Translations under genes and position numbers: made by a program
Shown here: positions 18,319-27,892 of the stretch, piece by piece
Layout: the number at the start of each line of letters is the position of its first letter
Position numbering within the stretch: the first letter of the stretch is position 1
Assembly (NCBI RefSeq): GCF_029105185.1
Contig: NZ_JAFMZK010000003.1
Span: 248,001 to 312,000, forward strand
Direction: 5' to 3'
Source of the DNA: Aliiroseovarius sp. Z3
Lineage (GTDB): Bacteria; Pseudomonadota; Alphaproteobacteria; Rhodobacterales; Rhodobacteraceae
Length of the DNA: 64,000 bases
Notes under the pieces: model-generated
Seen by the model: the letters and a program-made list of their open reading frames with translations, nothing else
The model's database searches: none
Told to the model about the DNA's origin: nothing

Positions 18319-19080
18319 CTAATTGATCGAGAAATTCTGCCCCAGATAAACCCGCCGGACATTCTCATCACGGATGACTTCGTCGGTGGTGCCGCTCATC
18401 AAGACGTGGCCATCGTGCAGAATATAGGCCCGGTCCACGATATCGAGCGTTTCACGCACATTGTGGTCCGTGATCAACACGCCGATGCCGCGATCCTTAA
18501 GGTCGTGGACCAGTGTTCTGATCTCGCCCACAGCGATCGGATCGACTCCGGCAAAGGGTTCATCCAGCAAAAGATACTTGGGATTCGACGCCAGCAGGCG
18601 GGCGATTTCGACCCGTCGCCGTTCACCGCCGGACAGGGCCAGCGCGGGCGCGCGACGCAGGTGGCTGATCGAGAACTCGTTCAGCAGCTCTTCCAGCCGT
18701 TCGCGCCGCTTGTGACGGTTGGGGGTCGAGATTTCCAGAATCGAAAGGATATTGTCTTCGACCGACATGCCGCGAAAAATCGACATCTCTTGCGGCAGAT
18801 AGCCGATCCCGTATTTGGCCCGGCGATACATTGGCAGAAGCGTCACATCGCGCCCGTCGATCAGAACCTGACCGGCTTCGGGCGTGATCAGCCCGGCAAT
18901 GGCATAGAAGGTTGTCGTCTTACCGCAGCCGTTCGGGCCAAGCAGGGCCACGACCTCACCGCGGTGCAGTTCCAGATTGACCTCGCGGATCACGGGCTTC
19001 TTGCGATAACTTTTGCGCAATCCGATGATGCGCAGGCCAGCGTCTCCACTTTCGACGGTCAGATCGGGACTGTTTGACAT
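18319..19080 (-). CDS. lptB: LPS export ABC transporter ATP-binding protein LptB
   Basis: ATPase of the LptB2FG complex that extracts LPS from the inner membrane. The 253-aa protein has Walker A GPNGCGKTTT, the signature LSGGERRRVEIA, Walker B LLLDEPFAGVD, and the LptB-typical sequence KYGIGYLPQEMSIF. The start is ATG 19080, which overlaps the lptA stop (TGATG). It is the third gene of lptC-lptA-lptB. hpf follows; rpoN, which often sits between them in other proteobacteria, is absent. Confidence 0.96.
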   Translation of the reverse strand: MSNSPDLTVESGDAGLRIIGLRKSYRKKPVIREVNLELHRGEVVALLGPNGCGKTTTFYAIAGLITPEAGQVLIDGRDVTLLPMYRRAKYGIGYLPQEMSIFRGMSVEDNILSILEISTPNRHKRRERLEELLNEFSISHLRRAPALALSGGERRRVEIARLLASNPKYLLLDEPFAGVDPIAVGEIRTLVHDLKDRGIGVLITDHNVRETLDIVDRAYILHDGHVLMSGTTDEVIRDENVRRVYLGQNFSIN

Positions 19081-19574
19081 CAATCCGCACCTGTCTGGAT
19101 GATCGACTTGACCCGTCCGTCCATCGTGCCGGTCCCGGCCTGAAGGTTGACGGTCAGCTTTTCGGATGACAGCGCGTTTTGCCCCTGTGTCAGGATCACA
19201 TCGCCGGTCATCACGATTACACCGCTGGAAATCGTATAAACAGCCTCGCGCGCCTCGGCCGCTTCGGCACCATTCACCAAGGTGACGCCATCGGAAGCAA
19301 GCAGGCGCGAAATCTCTCCGGTCGTGTCGGTTCCGGTCACGTATTCGACCCTAACCTTGCCCGCCGACAGGCGCATTTCGCCCTGCCCGATCTGGACATT
19401 GCCGCTGAACGTGGCCGATCCATCCGATTGGTCGACCTGCAACTGATCTGCTGAAATTTCGACAGGAAGGGTGCTGTCATGTTTCAGGCCCCCAAACGCG
19501 ACCTGAGCCTGCGCATGGGCCGCAATCGGCAAACTAAGCGCAAGCAAACAGGCTGCAATACGTGCAGATCTCAT
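19080..19574 (-). CDS. lptA: LPS transport periplasmic protein LptA
   Basis: Periplasmic bridge protein carrying LPS between inner and outer membranes. The 164-aa protein has a signal peptide (ARIAACLLALSLPIAAHAQ) and an OstA/LptA beta-jellyroll region (VEISADQLQVDQSDGSATFS). It overlaps lptC upstream (TGATG at 19574) and lptB downstream, indicating tight translational coupling. Sequence conservation in LptA is low, but the context settles the call. Confidence 0.9.
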   Translation of the reverse strand: MRSARIAACLLALSLPIAAHAQAQVAFGGLKHDSTLPVEISADQLQVDQSDGSATFSGNVQIGQGEMRLSAGKVRVEYVTGTDTTGEISRLLASDGVTLVNGAEAAEAREAVYTISSGVIVMTGDVILTQGQNALSSEKLTVNLQAGTGTMDGRVKSIIQTGAD

Positions 19575-20197
19575 CACTTGTAAGTCCCCTCTGTCTTGGG
19601 GTCGTATATCAGTTTTACGCCCCCTTTGAAAACAAGAAGATAGGTGTCGCTTTCTTCGCCTTCGCGGGTGATCTCTGCCTGTCCTGCCGTCAGATGCCCC
19701 ATCGGGCCGTCCGCTTCGACCGGGCCGAGTGTTTTGGCCGAAGTTGTATCCATCGCGGTCGACAGGCCGTTCGTTGCGATGTGATAGTTGGTCGATGTCA
19801 CCAATGTAACGCCACCAGACAGATCAACGATGTTCGAGCTGCCATTGATCAAGGCTTTCGAGGCGTTGATATCCACAGCCCCGCCATCTGGTGTTTCGAT
19901 CCGTGCCGCCAACCCATCGGCGCTGAAGACATTCGTCTGATCTGGCTCTGGCACGGCGCTTTTGGCAGAAAAGGTGATCGCCGCGCCGTCTTCGGTTACG
20001 CTGGAAAACCGGGGGCTGTCGATCCGCTGATCACCGGTCAACTCTTCCAGATTGACGCGGGCATAGGACAGCGATGTGGTCGGATCGACGGATTTCGAGA
20101 TCAGGAACATAGTCGACAACAGCGCAAGCGCGCTGACCGGCAGAAGAACCTTCAGCAGGGCGATGAAGCGCGAATACTGGTTGTCGGACCTGAGCAT
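19574..20197 (-). CDS. lptC: LPS export protein LptC
   Basis: Bitopic inner-membrane protein (207 aa) that passes LPS from LptBFG to LptA. A single N-terminal transmembrane helix (about residues 10-30, IALLKVLLPVSALALLSTMF) is followed by a periplasmic jellyroll domain. I chose ATG 20197; the frame is open for 82 more codons upstream, but that stretch has no LptC character and reaches into the rnd region. It is first in lptC-lptA-lptB. Confidence 0.88.
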   Translation of the reverse strand: MLRSDNQYSRFIALLKVLLPVSALALLSTMFLISKSVDPTTSLSYARVNLEELTGDQRIDSPRFSSVTEDGAAITFSAKSAVPEPDQTNVFSADGLAARIETPDGGAVDINASKALINGSSNIVDLSGGVTLVTSTNYHIATNGLSTAMDTTSAKTLGPVEADGPMGHLTAGQAEITREGEESDTYLLVFKGGVKLIYDPKTEGTYK

Positions 20198-20276
20198 ATA
20201 TCCTCGGTTGTTCTGTCTCTGCTGGTATTTAGGCACCGCTCTGCCCAATCCAAGGTCGCGGCGTGTTTTGGCCGTG

Positions 20277-20888
20277 TTAGTGAGCGAAAATGTCGATCTC
20301 GGGCCAGCCGGCAAGGTCCAACTGCGCCCGCATTGGCAGGAAATCGAAACAGGCTTGCGCCATGTCAACACGCCCTTCACGGGCCAAACGTTGATCCAGC
20401 TCATCGCGCAAGCGGTGCAGGTAAAGGACGTCTGATGCGGCATACTCCAACTGTGCTGCGGTCAGTTCTTCCGCGCCCCAATCGCTCATCTGTTGCTGCT
20501 TGGAGATATCGACCTTCAGCAACTGTTCCAACAGGTTCTTCAACCCGTGACGGTCGGTATAGGTGCGGATCAGTTTCGACGCGATCTTGGTGCAATAGAC
20601 AGGGGCCGTGACCACGCCGAATGCGTTCAGAAGTGCGGCGATGTCGAACCGGCCAAAGTGAAACAGCTTCAGGACAGTCGGGTCGGTCAGCATCTTTTCA
20701 AGATTGGGGGCGCTGGTCTGGCCCTTTTCGACCTGCACCAGATGCGCGTCGCCGTCACCCGATGACATCTGCACCACACACAGCCGGTCGCGATGCGGGT
20801 TCAGCCCCATGGTTTCGCAGTCGATGGCAACGACTGGACCAAGATCCAGCCCGTCGGGAAGGTCACGCTTGTAAAGATGGTTGGCCAT
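20277..20888 (-). CDS. RNase D-like 3'-5' exonuclease
   Basis: DEDD-family 3'-5' exonuclease (203 aa) with Exo I IDCETMGL, Exo II HFGRFDIAAL and Exo III YAASDVLYLHRL (DEDDy pattern). Full-length RNase D has C-terminal HRDC domains and about 370 residues. This protein is only the catalytic domain, as usual for the short alphaproteobacterial ribonuclease D-like proteins. I chose ATG 20888 (MANHLYKRDLP) over an ATG-like start four codons upstream. It is upstream of lptC on the same strand, with a 79-bp gap. Confidence 0.9.
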   Translation of the reverse strand: MANHLYKRDLPDGLDLGPVVAIDCETMGLNPHRDRLCVVQMSSGDGDAHLVQVEKGQTSAPNLEKMLTDPTVLKLFHFGRFDIAALLNAFGVVTAPVYCTKIASKLIRTYTDRHGLKNLLEQLLKVDISKQQQMSDWGAEELTAAQLEYAASDVLYLHRLRDELDQRLAREGRVDMAQACFDFLPMRAQLDLAGWPEIDIFAH

Positions 20889-20954
20889 ATCTGCCCTCAT
20901 GCTCCGTTCCCCACCCTGATAGGCGCAGTGGGGAGCGGGTTCAATGAAAAGGGG

Positions 20955-21824
20955 TCATTTGCCGTGATAGAGGCCCACAACATGCTCGGCTTCGGCGAAG
21001 AACAGCCAACGGCCGACAACTGCGCCGACCAGATGAAGGGCCAGCGCCAGAAAAGCAGTCATGTGACCAGGGGATGTCAGAAGAAGGATGGCGGCAGGCA
21101 GGGCGCCCGCCAAAGCCAATGTGATCCATCTGAGCTTTTCTGCATGCTTGCGCCCAACGCGATACACCATTTCGTCCACAACATAGTTGCGCGCCGTGTG
21201 ACCGCTTTCCAGCATCCGCACCTTGCCCAGATGCGCCAGCCCGGTGGCATCCCCCGTGGTCCCGCGCGCTTGCGCCCGCTTATCCCCGATTTGCCACGCG
21301 GCGAACAGGGCCAGCGTCAACGCCAGAAGCAGCCAACCGGCGATCTTTGCCTCCCCCGCCAACAGGGCGCCACCGCCCAACGCATGCAGCAGAAAAAGAA
21401 CCGGCGTCAGCGGCTGGTTCCAGCGCGGAATGGTCTTGAGCTGGGTATAGATCATCGAGGTTGTGAAGACGGTGATCAGCGCCAGAACAGAGCCTATTGC
21501 ACCAGAAACAGCCATTTCGGCCCCCAGGAAGATGCGCGGCACCGCGACCAGTGCGAACAGGAACAGCGTCAGGATCGCGGCGATGCCTTCGCGGCTCAGC
21601 CAACTGGTGCGCCATTGGCTTAGCGCATAGATCGCGTTCTTTTTGTTGCCCAGGTGAAAGGTCGATGCCAGCAGCCCGGCGCAGGACAGGGCATAGGCGA
21701 TAAAGAAGAACGCAAAGGCTGTGCGGCCACTGACATCGGGCACGCCCAGCCCCAGCCAGAAAAACAGGCCGAAACCCAACCCTGACAGGGTGGTGAAGAT
21801 GATGACACTGGGGGCAGGATGCAT
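20955..21824 (-). CDS. soeC: DmsC/SoeC-type membrane anchor of a molybdoenzyme
   Basis: Integral membrane protein of 289 aa with about eight hydrophobic segments, starting MHPAPSVIIFTTLSGLGFGL, as in the DmsC family. It anchors the catalytic SoeA/SoeB dimer to the cytoplasmic face and exchanges electrons with quinone. It lies 12 bp downstream of soeB. The name follows from the three-gene architecture; the close alternative is a DMSO or polysulfide reductase anchor. Confidence 0.7.
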   Translation of the reverse strand: MHPAPSVIIFTTLSGLGFGLFFWLGLGVPDVSGRTAFAFFFIAYALSCAGLLASTFHLGNKKNAIYALSQWRTSWLSREGIAAILTLFLFALVAVPRIFLGAEMAVSGAIGSVLALITVFTTSMIYTQLKTIPRWNQPLTPVLFLLHALGGGALLAGEAKIAGWLLLALTLALFAAWQIGDKRAQARGTTGDATGLAHLGKVRMLESGHTARNYVVDEMVYRVGRKHAEKLRWITLALAGALPAAILLLTSPGHMTAFLALALHLVGAVVGRWLFFAEAEHVVGLYHGK

Positions 21825-21836
21825 CCGGGGTCTCCG

Positions 21837-22568
21837 TCAGAGCTTTTCAAGTGCTTTATCAAGCCAGCCAAGGAACCCTTTCGGTTCGTCGGCGACAACC
21901 TCCAGCGGGGCGGTGTCCAGCGTATCCTTGGGGCGCGGCGGCAGATATTTGTTCACGGGCTTGGTGCCCAGATCGGGCATCAGATCAAAACCGCCGCGAT
22001 TGGCGACCAGTTTCGACACATCGCTGTCGGGGTCGCCCAGATCGCCGAAATGACGCGCGCCCGCCGGGCAGGTGCGCACGCAGGCGGGCACACGATCTTC
22101 TTCGGGCAGGTTTTGGTTATAGATCCGATCCACGCACAGCGTGCATTTCTTCATGATCCCTGCCTCACGGTCCAGCTCGCGCGCGCCATAGGGGCACGCC
22201 CAGGCGCACAAGCCACAGCCGATGCAGCGATCTTCGTTCACCAGCACAATCCCGTCTTCGGATCGCTTGTAACTGGCACCTGTCGGGCAAACCGTGACGC
22301 AGGGCGCATCGTCGCAATGCAGGCAGGACCGCGGCATGTGGACGGTTTGCGCCGCTTTACCTTCGGCCTGCGCCTCATAGGAAAACACCCGGTTCAGGAA
22401 GGTGCCGCCGGGGTCTGCACCATATGGGTCCGTGTCGGACAGAGGTGCGCCATAGTTCTGCGTGTTCCATCCCTTACAGGCGGTCACGCAGCCGTGGCAG
22501 CCAACGCAGGTGTCCAGGTCGATCACCAGCCCCAGCTTCTTCTCGGTCTTTTCAGGAAGGGCGGTCAT
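21837..22568 (-). CDS. soeB: Four-cluster ferredoxin subunit of a molybdoenzyme (DmsB/SoeB type)
   Basis: Electron-transfer subunit of 243 aa with four cysteine groups for [4Fe-4S] clusters: CVGCHGCVTACKGWN, CLHCDDAPCVTVCPTG, CIGCGLCAWACPYG and CTLCVDRIYN plus a distal Cys. It passes electrons between the molybdopterin subunit and the membrane anchor. Its ATG overlaps the stop of soeA (22565-22568). No Tat signal is present, so the complex is cytoplasmic. Confidence 0.8.
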   Translation of the reverse strand: MTALPEKTEKKLGLVIDLDTCVGCHGCVTACKGWNTQNYGAPLSDTDPYGADPGGTFLNRVFSYEAQAEGKAAQTVHMPRSCLHCDDAPCVTVCPTGASYKRSEDGIVLVNEDRCIGCGLCAWACPYGARELDREAGIMKKCTLCVDRIYNQNLPEEDRVPACVRTCPAGARHFGDLGDPDSDVSKLVANRGGFDLMPDLGTKPVNKYLPPRPKDTLDTAPLEVVADEPKGFLGWLDKALEKL

Positions 22569-25393
22569 CGGATTTTCCTTGCGACAACGTCCGGGCCTTT
22601 GCCCACGGGCGAGGTGATCGAGGGGTGCACAGGCTGGCTTTCCGCAGGTTTAGGGACTGATTTCGCAATCTTGACCCGTAAATCAAACCAAGCCGCCTGC
22701 CCCGTGACCGGGTCCGAATTCGCCCATCTAAGCCCATCCCCTTTCGGCGGCTGAAGCTCGTGAATCAGGTGGTTCAGAAGGAAGGCTTCGGTCGCCTCGG
22801 GCGCGGCCTTGTCCAATGCCCACGTCCCCTTGCGCTTGCCGATTGCGTTCCATGTCCAGACCGTCTTGGGGTTCAGCGCCGCATGGTGGGCCACAGGTAC
22901 CGTGATCGACCCATGGGCAGAGGTCACGACCGCATAGTCCCCATCTTCAAACCCGTGCTCCGTCCACAGGTCGGTCGGCAGATAAAGGAAATTCTTGCCG
23001 GTGATTTGCCGAAGCCACGCATTTTGCGACCCCCAGGAATGATACATGTGCATCGGGCGCTGGGTCAGCGCGTGGATGGGAAACGCGTCCGCATCGACAT
23101 TCGCATCCTCGAACGGCGGATACCAGATCGGCAGCGGATCCATCGTTTCCGCTATCCGCGCGCGCAGGTGGTCGGGGGGCTGGATGTCACCATGCCCCTC
23201 GGCGGCCAGCTGGAACTTGCGCATTGGTTCGACATACAGATTGAACACATAGGGCGCTTCGGCGTCGAAAATGCCACGCGCAACGGCCCATTCCTGATAG
23301 GCCTTATTCCAAGGTTTGTAAAAGCTGGCCTCGGTCGGAATGTGATCCACCCAAAACCCGCCATTCTCGATATATTTGTCGATTTGGGCTGGATTAGGCT
23401 CTCCTCGTCCCCTACCCTCACCGTCTTTTCCGCGCCAGCCTGCCAATGGTCCAACGCCCGGACGACGCTCGTGATTGACCAGATAATCGGCGTAGTCCTT
23501 GAACTTCGGCGCGCCGTCATCTGTCACGAATCCGGGCAGGCCTAGCTTTGACCCAAGCTGGATCAAAACCGTTTGAAACCCGCGCACGTCGCGGTCGGGT
23601 TCGACCACCGGCCAACGGATCGCATCTGCGGCGCCATCGGCCTCGCAGATCGGGCGGTCCAGCAGGCTGATGCAATCGTGCCGCTCAAGATACGTCGTGT
23701 CGGGCAGGATCAGATCCGCATAGGCCACCATTTCCGAGCTATAGGCGTCGGAATAGATGATATGGGGAATCACATAGTCACCCTTCTCATCCGTATCGGT
23801 GAGCATCCGCATCACCTCGGACGAATTCATCGACGAGTTCCACGCCATGTTGGCCATATACATGAACAGCGTGTCGATCTTGTAAGGGTCGCCCGCATGC
23901 GCGTTTGAGATCACCATATGCATCAATCCATGGGCCGACATCGGGTTTTCCCATGTGAATGCCTTGTCGATCCGCTTCGCCGTGCCATCGTTTTCCAGCA
24001 GCAGATGCTCCGGCCCCATCGGATAGCCCAGATGCGGCCCGTCCAGCGGTTGGCCGGGGGTGACACCCGCGTGGGGTTTTGGGTGCGCCTCGGGCGGCTT
24101 GGGATAGGGCGGTTTGAACCGGAACCCGCCCGGAACCTCGACCGAACCCAGCAGGATTTGTAGCAGATGCAGCGCGCGGCAGGTCTGGAACCCGTTCGAA
24201 TGCGCCGAGATCCCGCGCATCGCATGAAAGCTGACCGGCCGCCCGATCATCTTGTCATGTTTCTGTCCCTTCCAGTCCGTCCAGGGCTGGTCCAGCACGA
24301 TCTCTTCCTCGAACGCCACGCGCGCCAGCTCGGCGGCGATAGACTTGATGCGTTCGGCAGCGATGCCGGTTTGATCGGCCACTGCTTCCGGGGCGTATTT
24401 GTCGTTCAGATAGCGATCCGCCAGCAGCTGAAACACGGGACGGTGTGTGGTGCCGGCATGCCGGTAATTTGCGGCAAGATCGGGCATGACACCCGGCGTG
24501 TCATAGTCGGAAAGTTTGCCGGTTTCACGGCAGATGACCTGCGGCTTGCCGTTCTCACCCCGTATGAAAAGCCCGTTTTCCGGTGAATTAGGCTCTTCAT
24601 TAACCACAAACCCTGCATTTGTATAGCGCGACAGATATCCCAGATCGACCTTTCCTGCGCGCAGCAGTTCGTGCACCAAAGCCAAGATAAACAAACCGTC
24701 CGTGCCCGGCGTGATGCCAACCCAGTCATCCGCAATTGCGTTATATCCCGACCGGATCGGGTTCACGCCAATCACCCGTGCCCCGCGCTCCTTCAGCTTG
24801 CCCAGACCGATCTTGATCGGGTTGCTGTCATGGTCTTCCGCCACACCAAACAGCATGAACAGCTTGGTGCGATCCCAGTCGGGCTGACCAAACTCCCAAA
24901 ACGCGCCGCCCATCGTATAGATGCCCGCGGCTGCCATATTGACCGAGCAGAAGCCACCATGCGCGGCATAGTTCGGGGTGCCATAGGCTTGTGCGAACCA
25001 CGATGTGAAACTCTGACTTTGATCGCGCCCGGTGAAGAACGCCATGCGCTTGGGGTCTGTTTCGCGCAAGGGTGCAAGCCATCCGGCGGCAATCTCCAGC
25101 GCTTCGTCCCAGCTGATCTCCTCAAACTCGCCCGACCCGCGCGGTCCAACACGCTTCAAAGGGGCGCGAAGCCGTGAAGGGGCATAATGCTGCATGATCC
25201 CCGCGGAGCCTTTGCCGCACAAAACCCCCCTGTTCACCGGATGGTCGCGGTTGCCTTCGATATAGGCCACCTGCCCATCCTTCATGTGTACGTTAATCCC
25301 ACAACGGCACGCGCACATATAACAGGTCGTTTTGCGCACCTCGTCCGACACGGGTGGCGAGGTGTCAATCTGAAGGTGTTCCGGTTTATTCAT
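22565..25393 (-). CDS. soeA: Molybdopterin oxidoreductase catalytic subunit, probable sulfite dehydrogenase SoeA
   Basis: 942-aa bis-MGD enzyme of the DMSO-reductase superfamily. The N-terminal [4Fe-4S] cysteines are C24, C27, C31 and C59 (CYMCACRCG, then VLCGKGS). The molybdenum ligand position reads AHGGFCSVN, so C149 is the likely ligand, as in the Psr/Phs/Soe branch. There is no Tat signal. With soeB and soeC this matches the cytoplasmic sulfite-oxidising SoeABC of purple sulfur bacteria and roseobacters, which turns sulfite to sulfate, for example after organosulfonate breakdown. Alternatives are polysulfide, thiosulfate or DMSO reductase-like enzymes, but periplasmic types carry a Tat signal. 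Confidence 0.7.
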   Translation of the reverse strand: MNKPEHLQIDTSPPVSDEVRKTTCYMCACRCGINVHMKDGQVAYIEGNRDHPVNRGVLCGKGSAGIMQHYAPSRLRAPLKRVGPRGSGEFEEISWDEALEIAAGWLAPLRETDPKRMAFFTGRDQSQSFTSWFAQAYGTPNYAAHGGFCSVNMAAAGIYTMGGAFWEFGQPDWDRTKLFMLFGVAEDHDSNPIKIGLGKLKERGARVIGVNPIRSGYNAIADDWVGITPGTDGLFILALVHELLRAGKVDLGYLSRYTNAGFVVNEEPNSPENGLFIRGENGKPQVICRETGKLSDYDTPGVMPDLAANYRHAGTTHRPVFQLLADRYLNDKYAPEAVADQTGIAAERIKSIAAELARVAFEEEIVLDQPWTDWKGQKHDKMIGRPVSFHAMRGISAHSNGFQTCRALHLLQILLGSVEVPGGFRFKPPYPKPPEAHPKPHAGVTPGQPLDGPHLGYPMGPEHLLLENDGTAKRIDKAFTWENPMSAHGLMHMVISNAHAGDPYKIDTLFMYMANMAWNSSMNSSEVMRMLTDTDEKGDYVIPHIIYSDAYSSEMVAYADLILPDTTYLERHDCISLLDRPICEADGAADAIRWPVVEPDRDVRGFQTVLIQLGSKLGLPGFVTDDGAPKFKDYADYLVNHERRPGVGPLAGWRGKDGEGRGRGEPNPAQIDKYIENGGFWVDHIPTEASFYKPWNKAYQEWAVARGIFDAEAPYVFNLYVEPMRKFQLAAEGHGDIQPPDHLRARIAETMDPLPIWYPPFEDANVDADAFPIHALTQRPMHMYHSWGSQNAWLRQITGKNFLYLPTDLWTEHGFEDGDYAVVTSAHGSITVPVAHHAALNPKTVWTWNAIGKRKGTWALDKAAPEATEAFLLNHLIHELQPPKGDGLRWANSDPVTGQAAWFDLRVKIAKSVPKPAESQPVHPSITSPVGKGPDVVARKIR

Positions 25394-25602
25394 ATAGCTG
25401 CTGGCCCTGTTACGGCGTCTTTAGCCGATGACATTTATTGGCGATACGGGGTGCCCGATTGATTGTTGCGGTTTCAAGAGCCAATCAGGCAGACCGTAGC
25501 TCCGGTAGGTCCAGATTGCGATGCGTTTATGGCCAGAAAGGGGGCGCAGACCACACTCGGGATTTCTTGTCAGCGCGGATCTAGAAGCGTAGCTTTCCGG
25601 TC

Positions 25603-26520
25603 ATGGACTACGACACACTTATCGACGCCGAGACATGGGCTTTCATACGAGAAACCGAGGCACATTATCCGCCCGACACATCCACGGCCGATGCCGGGCG
25701 CCAGCGCGAGATATACGATCAAATGTGCCGCGCCTTCTTTGCGGGGTATCCCGACGGTGTCGTCGCGCGCGACGCGTGCGCCGGACGTATTCCTTTACGT
25801 GTCTATGAATGCGGGCCCCATGCGGTCACCCTGATCTATTTTCATGGAGGAGGTTTCGTTGTCGGCGGTTTGGACAGCCATGATGACGTCTGTGCTGAAC
25901 TATGCGCCAGAGCCGGTGTTCGGGTTGTCAGTGTCGATTATCGCCTTTGCCCGGAACATCCGCACCCCTCTGCGTTTCAGGATGCCCACGAAGCCACGCA
26001 ATATGTGGCTCTAACATGGCCCGGAACGCATATCCTTGCTGGGGATAGCGCTGGTGGGAATCTGGCCGCCGCCGTGGCGCATGCCAGTCGCGGGATGCGG
26101 CGTCTTGCCGGGCAGATACTGATTTATCCGGGGTTGGGAGGGAATATGATGCGCGGGTCGTACCGTGACCACGCCCAAGCACCGATGCTGACATTGGAGG
26201 ACCTGAAATTCTATGACTCCATGCGGTTTGACGGGCCAAGGCCATCAGCCGATCCAACGGCCGCCCCGCTTGCCGATACGGACTTCGCCGAGTTGCCGCC
26301 GACAGTAATTTTCACCGCGGAATGTGATCCGCTGGCCGATGACGGACGGGATTACCGTGATGCGATCCTGGCTGCAGATGGCAAAGCGCGATGGATCAAC
26401 GAGACCGGGTTGGTTCATGGATACCTGCGCGCCCGCCACTCGGTCCGTCGCGCGCGCGACAGTTTCGATCGTATCGTCGCCGCAACAAAAATGCTGGCTG
26501 CGGGTGAATGGCGCGACTGA
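25603..26520 (+). CDS. Alpha/beta hydrolase, HSL-type esterase
   Basis: Probable carboxylesterase of the hormone-sensitive-lipase family (305 aa). The oxyanion-hole motif HGGGFVVGG and the nucleophile elbow GDSAGGNLAA are clear. The catalytic Asp and His are probably in ECDPLADDG and LVHGYLR near the C-terminus. It is transcribed away from soeA across a 209-bp gap in which I see no other element. Substrate unknown. Confidence 0.88.
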   Translation: MDYDTLIDAETWAFIRETEAHYPPDTSTADAGRQREIYDQMCRAFFAGYPDGVVARDACAGRIPLRVYECGPHAVTLIYFHGGGFVVGGLDSHDDVCAELCARAGVRVVSVDYRLCPEHPHPSAFQDAHEATQYVALTWPGTHILAGDSAGGNLAAAVAHASRGMRRLAGQILIYPGLGGNMMRGSYRDHAQAPMLTLEDLKFYDSMRFDGPRPSADPTAAPLADTDFAELPPTVIFTAECDPLADDGRDYRDAILAADGKARWINETGLVHGYLRARHSVRRARDSFDRIVAATKMLAAGEWRD

Positions 26521-26608
26521 CCCTTCCATCATACCCTAATATACCATAATCTGAGGGCATAAAAATGCGAGCGGACAACGCATCGCGGAATGAGGAAGTG
26601 CAGACAGA

Positions 26609-27883
26609 ATGCCGCCCATTGGGATTTCACTGTTCCGTGGCCTGCAAAATATGCAGGGCACCGCGGGACTCGAGCGCCGTTTGCGGCGCGGTGTCGAAGA
26701 TGGCACCGAACACCCGACGCGCGGGGGCGAGCGGTTGGGGAAAGGGCTTGCCAAACGACCGGAAGGTGCCCTGGCATGGATCCAGCTAAAGAATTCCGAT
26801 GGGTTAGAGAAGATTTTGGGGCTGGTCGAGCATTTGCGGGCTGACCACGAAGACCTGACCGTCCTGATCACCACGACCCATCATGACGGCACGCCGCCAG
26901 AAGGGCCAGATTTCATCCATCAATATGCGCCCTACTCGGCGTATGCGCCTGTCACGGCCTTTCTGGATCACTGGTGCCCGGATGTGCTTCTATGGATGGA
27001 TGACAAGCTGGATGTGACGTTGCTGCCGGCCGTCTTCGACCGCGGGATTCCTGCGCATTGGGTCAACGCACATCTTCCGGAGGAAGTGCAAAGCCAATGG
27101 CGGTGGTTGCCCGGCTCGATCAAGTCCTTGATCAATGGTTTTGACACTGTTCTGGCCGAAAACGACGAAGCAGCGCGTGAATTGCGAAAATTTGGCGCGT
27201 CGAAGGACCGGATCGTGATGTCCGGGCCATTGCAGGTTCAGGTCGTGCCGCCCAACTGCAACATGTCTGAACGGGATGCGATTGCTGCGACGTTGGCGGC
27301 CCGCCCGGTTTGGCTGGCGTCGGGTGTGTGCGAGATCGAGGAAAAAGCGCTTCTAGACGCTCATAAACAGCTTGTGCGTAAGTCGCATCGCCTTCTGTTG
27401 ATCATCGAACCGCGAGAGGCTGACCGTGGTCCTGCGCTGGCCGCTGCGCTGGAGGCGGATGGCTGGGGCGTCGCTTGCCGGTCGCGCGATGAAGAGCCGA
27501 CCCCCGATATTCAGGTGTTCATCGCGGATCAGGAAGGTGAATCCGGGCTTTGGATGCGCCTTGCGCCGATCACATATGCGGGTGGCAGTATGGGTGTTGG
27601 CACCGAGCTGAACCCCCTTCAACCCGCGGCACTGGGGTCGGTTGTGCTGTTTGGTCCCAAGGTGAATGGCTTTTTCGAATCCTATCGACGGCTTGAAACC
27701 GCCGGAGCGGCGACCAGGATCAGCGACGGAGACAGCCTGACCAAAGCGGTTGAGCATCTTCTGTCACCCGAAGAAGCTGCCAAAATGGCAATGGCGGCAT
27801 GGGATGTGACCACCAGCGGTGCCGAAGTCAGCGACCTGTTGCGCGGCAAGTTGACCGATGCGCTGCAAGGGCGCCGGACCTAA
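26609..27883 (+). CDS. waaA: 3-deoxy-D-manno-octulosonic acid (Kdo) transferase
   Basis: GT30 enzyme (424 aa) that adds Kdo from CMP-Kdo to lipid IVA. Recognisable parts are the N-terminal acceptor domain (HWVNAHLPEEVQSQWRWLPG) and the C-terminal nucleotide-sugar domain (GGSMGVGTELNPLQPAALGS). The start is ATG 26609, with AGGAAG about ten bases upstream. It is followed by lpxK after 9 bp, a standard lipid A pairing, and uses the product of kdsB. Confidence 0.9.
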   Translation: MPPIGISLFRGLQNMQGTAGLERRLRRGVEDGTEHPTRGGERLGKGLAKRPEGALAWIQLKNSDGLEKILGLVEHLRADHEDLTVLITTTHHDGTPPEGPDFIHQYAPYSAYAPVTAFLDHWCPDVLLWMDDKLDVTLLPAVFDRGIPAHWVNAHLPEEVQSQWRWLPGSIKSLINGFDTVLAENDEAARELRKFGASKDRIVMSGPLQVQVVPPNCNMSERDAIAATLAARPVWLASGVCEIEEKALLDAHKQLVRKSHRLLLIIEPREADRGPALAAALEADGWGVACRSRDEEPTPDIQVFIADQEGESGLWMRLAPITYAGGSMGVGTELNPLQPAALGSVVLFGPKVNGFFESYRRLETAGAATRISDGDSLTKAVEHLLSPEEAAKMAMAAWDVTTSGAEVSDLLRGKLTDALQGRRT

Positions 27884-27892
27884 GGGGGCACC

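Noticed and set aside
18085-19077. A 330-codon open frame antisense to lptB and into the hpf gap
   Set aside because: It covers lptB, whose ATPase motifs are clear; the antisense protein has no features.
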